From the IMG/VR virus record IMGVR_UViG_3300027759_000479, positions 1 through 21,719 of that record: a stretch of DNA of 21,719 nt; one strand, given 5' to 3'. How positions within the stretch are numbered: the stretch's first letter is position 1; every line of letters begins with the position of its first letter. This stretch comes from a virus. Under the pieces are notes generated by a model. That model made no database searches. It had not been told where the DNA came from and saw only the letters and a list, made by a program, of their open reading frames with translations. A program made the translations under genes and the position numbers. Shown in pieces: positions 14,408 through 21,719 of the stretch.

Positions 14408-14426
14408 TCCTATACAGGGATAATCT

Positions 14427-17400
14427 ATGGCAGTTAACTACGTAAAAGGGCAAATTTTATCAGACATTCTCGAAAGAGATGGCATTGATATATCTATTGC
14501 CAATGCCAATGTTGGGATCAACACAACTACTCCTACGGTGGCCCTTGATGTTTACGGCAATATCAACGCTAATAATCTCAGTACCACTGGCAATGTTGTC
14601 GGTGGTAATATTGTAGCAGGTAATATCGTATTGGCCAGCACTGGCAACATCAGTGCAGGCAATGTCAATATCAATAATCTAGCAGAGCCAGTGGCCAACG
14701 CAGATGCCACAACCAAATTTTATGTAGATCAAACAGTAGGAAATGTTGCTGGCAACATATCTGGCAATCTAATTCCATTAGGAACACCCACTGACGGTAG
14801 CCTAACTACCAACGTGGCCTATCCAGGATGGACTACTGCTACATTTGTAACTGATGGCCTAGACGATCTAAATCAAGTGGCTCTGAACATTGCTGGAAAC
14901 ACCTATGTGGGTAATGTTTACATCACTGCCAACGTAACATCTGGACCAAGCCCACTCAGTGTGGCATTTACTGGACACTACATTGGTAATCCAAACAGTT
15001 ACCTTTGGGATTTTGGTGACGGTAATACCAGCACCTTGGCCAATCCAACACACACCTACAGCAATGTGCTTGGTGGACAATTTACAGTGGTTTATACTGC
15101 CTACAACACCAACGGAACTTACAGTGGCAACGCCGCAGCTGGTGCTAAAGGATCAACAGCAACATCAACCAACACCAATTACATCACTTTGTTTACACCG
15201 TTACCAATACCATCGTTTAACACAAGCCCAACAACGTTGGACACCGGTAGCAGTGTGACACTGACCAACACCAGTCAGTATGCTACATCTTATTCAATCA
15301 ACTATGGCGATGGTAATATTGTCAACCCTGGCAATAGTTTTACTACCAACAGCCATACCTACATTAACTCTGCCAACACTGATGCCATATACGGAATCAA
15401 CTTAACAGGCACAAATCAAACGGCGGGTAATGCACCACCCTACAGTGTTACGTCAGCCAACACCAATGTTAAAGTTTACGCACCACAGAGTCCTGCAGTA
15501 GCGGCCAATGTTGCAACCATAATCAACTACTTGGCCACGTCAGGTGGTGTGGTAAGTTTTCAAAATCAAACACCTGGCAGTCCTGGTAACACAGCCAGCT
15601 TTGGCGCCCAGCAGTTGTATAACTTCCAATGGGGCGACAGCACAGCCAACAGCAACATCAATATTCAAACTGGATTAGCTGGTAATCCTGGTGCGGCCAA
15701 CGTTACTCATACCTTTGCTCTTACAGCCGGTCAACAAAATGCCGCAACCACGGTAAACCGTGTGGCCAATCTTTGGTTATACACCGGCTTCAGCACCAGC
15801 CCATTTAAGTCCAGCAACGTGACCATTTCAATCGAACCCGAAGTCAGAGCTGGCTTTGTAGGAACCAGTAATACACAAACCGATGCTACCGGATTTACAT
15901 CCAATGCACAGGTTGGATATCTATACACCGACTACAACGGTCTTGATAGAAGTTTATTCAACTTCCGCAACGATACCTCGCCCAATGTGGCCTTTACTGG
16001 AAATGTGTTCAACTGGACCTGGGGCGATACTACCAGCAACACCGGTCTGATAACTTTTGCTAATGTGACACATTCATATCTAACGGCTGTAGGGTCGCCA
16101 ACTACTGGAACTAAAACAGTGGCATTGCAGGCTAACGGAACTCCGGGAACCATATCACAAAGTAACACACAGACTCGAACAGCCTACATCACAATCTTGG
16201 CCAATCCTACAGCACCTACTAATCTCAGTGGCTATACTAATGTAACCATAGCCACAGCCAGTCAAGGCACTAGCCCGTTGTTGGCCGCTGGTGCCCAAGA
16301 CAATACCGGTGGTAACATTGTGGCCAACGGGACCGCAGTGCTTCGTGTAGCAACTACCACACCAGTTGCTACTAGCACACAGGTTCAAAATGCCAATACT
16401 GCAACCACAGGCACATTAACTGCCTTTGTTAATAATACAGCTGCCGGTAACGTAACATTTACTACCAGCGGAAACACAGTAGGCACAGCAGGAGCATTGA
16501 TTGTGTCAGCTGATCGAGATTTGCATGTGGCTAATGCCGCTGTGCCTACAGGATTCTACAAGGTATTTTCTGCCACTATCAGCAATACTTTGGCCAGCTT
16601 GGGCACCGGTTACAATGATTTCCAACTGAGACACACAGTATCGGGCAACACCAATACAGTGGGCATGGTCAAAGACAATTTAAATTCAGCACCTACCCTA
16701 GTGACCAGCAACGTGGTCATGGCCGGTAACGTTGCTGGAACTTACACTTACATATCAGGTATTCCTTATTACAGCGCCACCGGAAGTCCAAGTATTACTG
16801 TGGCCACGTTGGAACTGCAAAATTTTACAGGTCAAACTTTTCGCAGTGCTGATCCAATGACATTGAGTGCTGGCTCGGCTATAGAAGGCACAGGATCAAT
16901 CATTGCCACACAAACCAAAACTTTGGCACAGATTAACGGAACAACTAGTATGCTCACTGGTAGTAATGTCAATGCCAATGTGGGCATTGCATCAAACTAT
17001 ACTATGGGCAATCTTAATGTGCTGATCAACGGAGCGGTCAATGCTGTGGCCAACGTGGGTGCCAACATATTCAACGTGATTGGTACCAGCACCACAGTTC
17101 AATTGCCAACCAAAATACAGGTCAATGCCGCGGCCAATACTGGCATTAGTGAAGGCAACATTGCGGTCAGTGCTACACTAGGATCTGTGTATACCGACAA
17201 TGGATTACGCATAACCGGCTTTGGCTCAGCAGCCAACACACCTGCATTCAATGGAGCCACAAACTACTACACTGGCAACGTTTGGACTGGAGTGCAAACC
17301 ATTGCCGGTACACAAGAAGCAGTTGATCGATATGGTGTAGTTAGACACTATGTTACAGATTTGTCATCTGGATATTTGCCAGTAGGGCCCAATCTTGCCA

Positions 17401-17849
17401 CAGGACGAAGTGGATTACAATACTTTACTTTTGCTTTCCGTAGAGCCACAATGGCCAACTTTGATATCAGACTTACCAGCACCACAGGCATCGCTGGCAT
17501 GTGGATTGCGGCCCCGGGCACTACAATTGACACAGGTGGATTCAGTTCGCCTACTCCAGGATTTCCAGGACCAACATCAACGCTTGATGGTTGGTTAAGT
17601 TGTTCACTACAGTATAACGGATCAGGTGTGCCAGGCGCAAATATAGCCGGAGGCGGTAACGGAACCAATGGTGTTGCTGTAACCGGTGCCGATGTTGTAC
17701 CACTTAATTCGGCCATTGCCAATGTGGCATATACTATGACCTTGGGTTCGCAAAACTCAAGCAACAGCACAGGCAATAATGTTTTGGTTCGTATAGCATT
17801 GAGTAGTGGACAAACTATAACTGCACTTTCAATAGGAGACGCTGCGTAA
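14427..17849 (+). CDS. Large PKD-domain adhesin/fibre protein (1140 aa)
   Basis: The N-terminus (MAVNYVKGQILSDILERDG, then VGINTTTPTVALDVYGN) is a phage fibre attachment and trunk pattern, followed by GNI/GNV repeats and EPVANADATTKFYVDQ (a motif shared with the fibre at 19479). Residues about 172-595 hold four PKD-like Ig-fold domains with the core W-x-F/W-G-D-G/S/T: WDFGDG 194-199, YGDG 293-296, WGDS 402-405, WGDT 532-535, each followed by an aromatic strand such as HTYS, SHTY, THTF, THSY. The middle is Thr/Asn/Ala-rich. The C-terminal ~140 residues (YFTFAFRRATMANFDIRLTS; TGIAGMWIAAPG; NNVLVRIALSSGQTITALS) match a domain known from cyanophage virion proteins. PKD domains bind glycans or proteins, so a role in adhesion to cells is likely. 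Its stop overlaps the next start (TAATG). Confidence 0.85.
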   Translation: MAVNYVKGQILSDILERDGIDISIANANVGINTTTPTVALDVYGNINANNLSTTGNVVGGNIVAGNIVLASTGNISAGNVNINNLAEPVANADATTKFYVDQTVGNVAGNISGNLIPLGTPTDGSLTTNVAYPGWTTATFVTDGLDDLNQVALNIAGNTYVGNVYITANVTSGPSPLSVAFTGHYIGNPNSYLWDFGDGNTSTLANPTHTYSNVLGGQFTVVYTAYNTNGTYSGNAAAGAKGSTATSTNTNYITLFTPLPIPSFNTSPTTLDTGSSVTLTNTSQYATSYSINYGDGNIVNPGNSFTTNSHTYINSANTDAIYGINLTGTNQTAGNAPPYSVTSANTNVKVYAPQSPAVAANVATIINYLATSGGVVSFQNQTPGSPGNTASFGAQQLYNFQWGDSTANSNINIQTGLAGNPGAANVTHTFALTAGQQNAATTVNRVANLWLYTGFSTSPFKSSNVTISIEPEVRAGFVGTSNTQTDATGFTSNAQVGYLYTDYNGLDRSLFNFRNDTSPNVAFTGNVFNWTWGDTTSNTGLITFANVTHSYLTAVGSPTTGTKTVALQANGTPGTISQSNTQTRTAYITILANPTAPTNLSGYTNVTIATASQGTSPLLAAGAQDNTGGNIVANGTAVLRVATTTPVATSTQVQNANTATTGTLTAFVNNTAAGNVTFTTSGNTVGTAGALIVSADRDLHVANAAVPTGFYKVFSATISNTLASLGTGYNDFQLRHTVSGNTNTVGMVKDNLNSAPTLVTSNVVMAGNVAGTYTYISGIPYYSATGSPSITVATLELQNFTGQTFRSADPMTLSAGSAIEGTGSIIATQTKTLAQINGTTSMLTGSNVNANVGIASNYTMGNLNVLINGAVNAVANVGANIFNVIGTSTTVQLPTKIQVNAAANTGISEGNIAVSATLGSVYTDNGLRITGFGSAANTPAFNGATNYYTGNVWTGVQTIAGTQEAVDRYGVVRHYVTDLSSGYLPVGPNLATGRSGLQYFTFAFRRATMANFDIRLTSTTGIAGMWIAAPGTTIDTGGFSSPTPGFPGPTSTLDGWLSCSLQYNGSGVPGANIAGGGNGTNGVAVTGADVVPLNSAIANVAYTMTLGSQNSSNSTGNNVLVRIALSSGQTITALSIGDAA

Positions 17850-19243
17850 TGGCTGCTTCATTTAACGAAAGTCAAAAACTAGACTATCTTTGGAAGAAAG
17901 TTGGTTACGGTGTAGCCAAAACGTCTATTCCTCCTCCCGGCAGTGGCAGTAAAGAAGCGTATAACGAAAGCATACCTAGCCCTCTGCTGTACCGTGGCGA
18001 TTTGGTCTGGACCAACAGCGGTGATATTCCTGCTAATCCGCCTAGCAATACCACATCAATTGTTCAAGTTTATAAAGACGGTGGCGGCGGCGGTTACAGT
18101 GCCACTGTGCAGTGTACCGAAGATTTTACAGCACCTGACAATCAAACTTGGAAAACAAATCTTACCAACTGGATACCCACGCAGTTTGGCGACAATTATT
18201 TGGTAGTGGTTTACGTAGACACTACAGGATCTACAACTCCACAAACCACTGGCACCAGACTGTTCCAGACTGGGTCTGGCAGTGACGACACATGGTTTTT
18301 TGATTATCAAGCCGGTATTCTAAACTTCAACGGCGCTACGATTCCGTCAGTGATCGCCGGTGGTATCTCAGGAAAATCTGTGTTTATTGTGGGCTACAGA
18401 TATGTAGGACCAATTGGTGTGGTTGGTAATGCTGTGCTGGGCAACTTGACCATAAGCAATACCACAATCAGCAGCAGTTTGGCCAACGCCACAATCACAT
18501 TGGAGCCAACTGGAACTGGAGTAGTCAGTATTGACACTACCACAGGATTGATCATTCCAGTGGGCAACATAACACAGAGACCCGGATACCCAACTTATTC
18601 TGCTACATCTTTGGCCACTATACGATATAATAATGATTATAACTATCTTGAATATTATGACGGAACTGAATGGTTAGAAGTTGGTGTAGGAGCCGGCGGT
18701 GCCATAGCTGATCAACAGATCACACCCGATGGAACCAGTGTCACCTATACTCTAACTCAAGATACCGATCAAACCAGCATTCTGGTTGCTATCAACGGTG
18801 TGGGCCAAATACCTGGATCTGCATATTCTGTAACTGGTAATCTTATCACGTTCTCAGAAGCTCCGTTGACCAGTGATGCAATTGACATTAGATTTTTGGC
18901 CTCAGCTTCTGTTACCAGCAAAATAATCAACGGTGCTGGTACTACCTATGTAGAAACCACTGGCGCCAACACAGTGGTTTCTAATGTATCAGGCACCAAC
19001 ATTATGGTGGTTTCCAGCACCGGCGTAAGTGTAGTTGGCAATGTTGTAACCAACAATATCAGCGCAGATCAAAGTTTAACGTTGCCAAGCTATACTGTAG
19101 CTCAGTCAGCAAACATTTCAGCACCGGTGGCAGGACAAGTAATTTATGTATCCAACGGAGATGCTGGCAACCCGTGCTTGGCAGTTTACAGCAGTGGTGC
19201 GTGGAAACGTGTCAGTTTAGGTGCAAATATCAGCGCAACATGA
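17849..19243 (+). CDS. Tail-associated structural protein with fibre modules (464 aa)
   Basis: Starts MAASFNESQKLDYLWKKVGY, then NESIPSPLLYRGDLVWTNSG, a pair of blocks recognised from virion structural proteins of T4-like cyanophages (FNESQK..FLWKK...; NESI.SPLL.RGD.VW..SG..P). Residues about 208-290 hold a fibre module with QRPGYPTYSATSLATIRYN and YLEYYDGTEWLEVG, residues about 292-352 the ITPDGTSVTYTLTQD and VAINGVGQIPGSAY tip module, and the last 50 a further module ending LAVYSSGAWKRVSLG. The N-terminal part probably attaches to the virion and the rest displays tips. Start ATG overlaps the stop of the PKD protein (17847-17851, TAATG), so the two are co-translated and may be partners. Confidence 0.82.
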   Translation: MAASFNESQKLDYLWKKVGYGVAKTSIPPPGSGSKEAYNESIPSPLLYRGDLVWTNSGDIPANPPSNTTSIVQVYKDGGGGGYSATVQCTEDFTAPDNQTWKTNLTNWIPTQFGDNYLVVVYVDTTGSTTPQTTGTRLFQTGSGSDDTWFFDYQAGILNFNGATIPSVIAGGISGKSVFIVGYRYVGPIGVVGNAVLGNLTISNTTISSSLANATITLEPTGTGVVSIDTTTGLIIPVGNITQRPGYPTYSATSLATIRYNNDYNYLEYYDGTEWLEVGVGAGGAIADQQITPDGTSVTYTLTQDTDQTSILVAINGVGQIPGSAYSVTGNLITFSEAPLTSDAIDIRFLASASVTSKIINGAGTTYVETTGANTVVSNVSGTNIMVVSSTGVSVVGNVVTNNISADQSLTLPSYTVAQSANISAPVAGQVIYVSNGDAGNPCLAVYSSGAWKRVSLGANISAT

Positions 19244-19264
19244 TCTGATTTTTATAAAGCCGGA

Positions 19265-19270
19265 TAAATA
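19265..19270 (+). promoter_or_regulatory. TAAATA late-promoter-like box 1, long leader of terminal fibre
   Basis: TAAATA in GGATAAATAAG, 21 nt after the stop at 19243. If used it would give a leader of about 200 nt for the fibre gene at 19479. Confidence 0.45.
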
Positions 19271-19378
19271 AGTATTCACCCAATTGTTATTCTACAATTT
19301 ATAACCTCCAAATAGTTCTCCACACGTTAACTCAGCAGTGAATAATAGGCACAGAGAACCGTTTTCTCACGGCCGCAC

Positions 19379-19384
19379 TAAATA
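19379..19384 (+). promoter_or_regulatory. TAAATA late-promoter-like box 2, leader of terminal fibre
   Basis: A second TAAATA in the same 235-nt gap (CACTAAATAAC). If used it would give a leader of about 90 nt that still contains the ACTGCA/TGCAGT hairpins. A GAGAA/TTCTC inverted repeat (19354-19358, 19364-19368) lies just upstream. Confidence 0.45.
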
Positions 19385-19422
19385 ACATATAGCCCGTATT
19401 GGAACGGACAAAACGTTTATTA

Positions 19423-19455
19423 TTTTACTGCAAATGCAGTGAAAGTGCAGTAAAA
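19423..19455 (+). promoter_or_regulatory. Competing hairpins just before the fibre Shine-Dalgarno sequence
   Basis: TTTTACTGCA (19423-19432) is the perfect complement of TGCAGTAAAA (19446-19455). A second copy, TGCAGT (19435-19440), lies in the loop, so ACTGC can pair either with the near copy (ACTGC-AAAT-GCAGT) or with the far copy (10 bp). Only one can form at a time. The CTGGAGAG Shine-Dalgarno sequence follows 10 nt later. A second small stem CCGT/ACGG (19394-19397, 19404-19407) lies upstream. A switch function is inferred. The rest of the 235-nt gap shows no gene. Confidence 0.5.
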
Positions 19456-19478
19456 AGAAGCCAACTGGAGAGAAAAAA

Positions 19479-21719
19479 ATGGCCGTAACTAGAATTAATA
19501 ACAATCAGGTAACAGATGCGATAACTGGCAACACCGTAGTTGGTATCAACGCCGGTACCAAGTTACAGGCATTCTCAATTACTGCCACTCGAATTGCCAA
19601 CAATTTGACCTATGGCAGTGATTTGACGGTTGCAGGTAACTTGACTGTTCAAGGACAAACAACTACAGTTGACACAGTCAACACCTTGATCCAAGATCCG
19701 TTGATCACACTGGCTGATGGCCAAACGTCAGGTGCTCCTACACTAGACATTGGTACAATTGGCCTACGTGGTAGCCAACTGTCGGCAGTGTTGGGTTGGA
19801 AAGAAAGTGCTCTTGAGTTTGTAACAGCCTTAAGCAATACCACAGTTTCTAATACCACATTTAACATCAACAGTTATGCCAACTTACACACAGGTAACCT
19901 TACTGTTCAAGGCACAACCAGTTTGGTTGGTAACGTAATAGGTACCAACACAAACTTTACCGGCAACATCACAGTTGGTAATTTAATCAACAATGGATCA
20001 ACTTCGGTAACCGGTAACATTACTGGTGGTAATTTGTTAACAGGTGGGTTAATTTCGGCTACTGGAACAATTACTAGTGCAGCCAACGTGATTGGTGGCA
20101 ACTTAACCACTAATGGACAAGTAAGTGCCACAGCCAACATCACCGGTGGCAACGTCTTAACAGGTGGATTGATCAGTGCAACTAGTAACATAACCAGTGC
20201 AGCCAACATTACTGGTGGCAATGTGCTCACCGGTGGACAAGTAAGTGCTACAGGCAACATTACCGGCGCTAACTTGGTTGTAAGCACTAATATCTACGAT
20301 GCCAACGCAATGAACATTGTTACAGGTGCAGGCAACATTAATCTATCACCAGCTGGTAACATTGTATTAAACACTACTTACATTAACGGTCTGCAACTGA
20401 CTCCGGTACAAGATGGTGATGCGGCCAGTAAATACTATGTTGACACTATTGCAACCACAGGCATAACCATACACGAAGCAGTATACGCAGCCACTATATC
20501 TAATTTGGCTGTGGCCACAGGTGGTACAGTGACTTATGCGCAGCCCAATGGGGTTGCCAACGGTGTTGGTGCAACACTGACCACAACCGGTACATATACC
20601 GTCATTGACACAGCCAACGTTCAAACTGTAGGCACACGTATCCTGGTCAAAGATCAGGCCAATGCTGTGCAAAACGGTGTGTATGTGTATTCCAATGCTA
20701 CAGTGATTACACGAAGCACTGACACTGACCAATACGGTGCTGACAGCGCAGAATCATTCAGTATCAACGATTACTTCTTTACTACCAGTGGTAACGTCAA
20801 TGCAGGAACAGCCTTTGTTGTCAACGCACCTCCTGGTGTGATCACATTTGGCACAAGCAATATTAGCTTTGGTGTGTTTAGTCAGAGTCAAGTTTATAGT
20901 GCCAACACACAAGCTGGTTTAATTTTAAATGGCACTGTGTTCTCAGCCAAGGTTGACAACAACACTACAGCATTTGATGGTGGTGGTAATATCAGTGTCA
21001 AAGTTAGCGCAAACTTAACAACACCCAACATTGGCGCAGCCACTGGTACAAGTTTAAGCACAACAGGTACAATTACAGGTGGCAATTTAGTCACTGGTGG
21101 TACTTTAAGTGCCACTGGTAATGCCACATTGGGCAATGTATTAACAGGCGGATTAGTAAGTTCAACTGGAAATGTTACCGGCGGTAACATCCTTACTGGT
21201 GGATTAATCAGTTCCACTGGCAACATTGATGGTGGCAATTTGAGAACAGTTGGTCTGGTTACTGCTACAGGCAATGTAACCACCGCCAATCTAATCCTAA
21301 CCAGTGGATTTATCGATGGCCCAGCCGCAGGCAGAATTACTATCAATGGTTCAGATGCTGACACTGACTTTGCGGTAGACGGCGATACCTTGGCCAATGT
21401 GTTCTACGTGGATGCTGGAACTGGTACAGCCAGTTTTGGCAACTCAACACAGATTACCAATTCAATTGCGTCGTTTAACGTCACGTCGTCAATGGTGATT
21501 CCAAGAGGTAATATATTACAACGTCCAGCCACAGGTGTCACTGGTATGATGCGTTTCAACAGCACTACCAACAGTTTAGAAATATACAACAACACAGACT
21601 GGATAGGTGTTGGTTCTACAGTGTTTACAGTTATTACTGATCAACAGTTCAACGGTGATGGCGTAAACGTAGCATTTACCTTGTCCAATGCTTCAACCAC
21701 AGCTAGCACAATCGTCAGT
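19479..21719 (+). CDS. Long repeat-rich tail fibre protein (C-terminus beyond right edge)
   Basis: An open frame of 747 codons from ATG 19479 to the window end. It starts MAVTRINNNQVTDAITGN, then a trunk module (YGSDLTVAGNLTVQGQTTT; DPLITLADGQ; DIGTIGLRG) typical of phage fibres. Residues 183-262 and 534-601 hold GGNxLTGGLISATGNIT-type repeats, likely a trimeric beta-structured shaft. Between them is TPVQDGDAASKYYVDT and a well-known fibre domain (about 325-480: YAQPNGVANGVGATLTTTG, GTRILVKDQANAVQNGVYVY, TRSTDTDQYG). Near the end are QRPATGVTGMMRFNSTTNSL (681-700) and the start of the F.GDGV..AFTLS tip module, so only a short C-terminus should be missing. Shine-Dalgarno CTGGAGAG. Probable role: host receptor binding. 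Confidence 0.88.
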   Translation, partial: MAVTRINNNQVTDAITGNTVVGINAGTKLQAFSITATRIANNLTYGSDLTVAGNLTVQGQTTTVDTVNTLIQDPLITLADGQTSGAPTLDIGTIGLRGSQLSAVLGWKESALEFVTALSNTTVSNTTFNINSYANLHTGNLTVQGTTSLVGNVIGTNTNFTGNITVGNLINNGSTSVTGNITGGNLLTGGLISATGTITSAANVIGGNLTTNGQVSATANITGGNVLTGGLISATSNITSAANITGGNVLTGGQVSATGNITGANLVVSTNIYDANAMNIVTGAGNINLSPAGNIVLNTTYINGLQLTPVQDGDAASKYYVDTIATTGITIHEAVYAATISNLAVATGGTVTYAQPNGVANGVGATLTTTGTYTVIDTANVQTVGTRILVKDQANAVQNGVYVYSNATVITRSTDTDQYGADSAESFSINDYFFTTSGNVNAGTAFVVNAPPGVITFGTSNISFGVFSQSQVYSANTQAGLILNGTVFSAKVDNNTTAFDGGGNISVKVSANLTTPNIGAATGTSLSTTGTITGGNLVTGGTLSATGNATLGNVLTGGLVSSTGNVTGGNILTGGLISSTGNIDGGNLRTVGLVTATGNVTTANLILTSGFIDGPAAGRITINGSDADTDFAVDGDTLANVFYVDAGTGTASFGNSTQITNSIASFNVTSSMVIPRGNILQRPATGVTGMMRFNSTTNSLEIYNNTDWIGVGSTVFTVITDQQFNGDGVNVAFTLSNASTTASTIVS
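20025..20264 (+). repeat. Two tandem 120-bp (40-residue) copies in fibre gene
   Basis: Copies at 20025-20144 and 20145-20264 each encode a 23-residue unit (GGNLLTGGLISATGTI plus TSAANVI type) followed by a 17-residue unit (GGNxxTxGQVSATxNIT). Exact spacing and near-identical protein text show tandem duplication; silent differences show it is not very recent. Confidence 0.85.
21078..21281 (+). repeat. Four 51-bp (17-residue) repeats in fibre gene
   Basis: Four in-register 17-residue units: GGNLVTGGTLSATGNAT, LGNVLTGGLVSSTGNVT, GGNILTGGLISSTGNID, GGNLRTVGLVTATGNVT. They are the same unit as in the 20025-20264 block but without the 6-residue insertion, about 270 residues further on. Confidence 0.85.

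Noticed and set aside
20429-20434. TAAATA inside the long fibre gene
   Set aside because: It encodes part of the conserved SKYYVD motif and no gene starts nearby.
20025-21281. CRISPR-like or non-coding direct repeats
   Set aside because: The repeats are in frame, diverged mainly at silent sites and encode fibre shaft units; there are no unique spacers.
19907-21397. Minus-strand frames rich in Pro/Val/Leu across the fibre gene
   Set aside because: They are reverse-strand shadows of repeated GGT/ACC/AAC codons, with no start signals.

Overview
The window is a piece of the virion-structure region of a tailed, T4-superfamily (myovirus-type) phage, most like the marine and freshwater T4-like phages (cyanophage or pelagiphage relatives). 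The evidence is the head-gene order portal (gp20), small gp67-position protein, acidic prohead core protein, prohead protease (gp21), scaffold (gp22), major capsid (gp23), beside a gp26-type baseplate hub protein with a split zinc ribbon, a tape measure protein, and a run of fibre/adhesin genes whose domains I recognise from cyanophage virion proteins. The host cannot be told from this window. I see no integrase, tRNA, CRISPR array or insertion sequence.

Layout. Positions 1-1256 are a minus-strand operon: gp26, a 70-residue protein, and an unrecognised protein running off the left edge. A 23-bp divergent spacer leads to the plus-strand block 1280-9675: tape measure fused to a T4-type lysozyme, gp20, gp67-position protein, core protein, gp21, gp22, gp23, ended by a strong intrinsic terminator at 9707-9730. 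Positions 9764-11881 hold two convergent accessory genes: an AT-rich protein with a fucosyltransferase-like (GT10-type) motif block, and a TPR plus GT9-type glycosyltransferase-like protein. From 12029 to the right edge there are seven fibre/adhesin genes, including a 1140-residue PKD-domain protein and a repeat-rich tail fibre cut by the window end; a second intrinsic terminator lies at 12991-13020.

How it works together. gp20, the gp67-position protein, the core protein, gp21 and gp22 should build and mature the prohead around gp23. The tape measure sets tail length and can carry a lysozyme for cell-wall passage. gp26 helps build the baseplate hub. The right half supplies host-recognition or decoration fibres built from a shared set of swapped modules. 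The two glycosyltransferase-like genes are not standard in this region and could sugar-modify virion proteins or the host surface (inference).

The most striking signal is regulatory. The hexamer TAAATA, the core of the T4 late promoter TATAAATA, precedes nearly every transcription block. In front of the tape measure, gp20, gp67-position and TPR-GT genes it sits only 5-7 nt before the ATG with no Shine-Dalgarno sequence, so a T4-like late transcript would begin at or next to the start codon (leaderless). The fibre genes at 12029 and 19479 show the opposite design: long leaders with tandem or competing hairpins and a good Shine-Dalgarno sequence.
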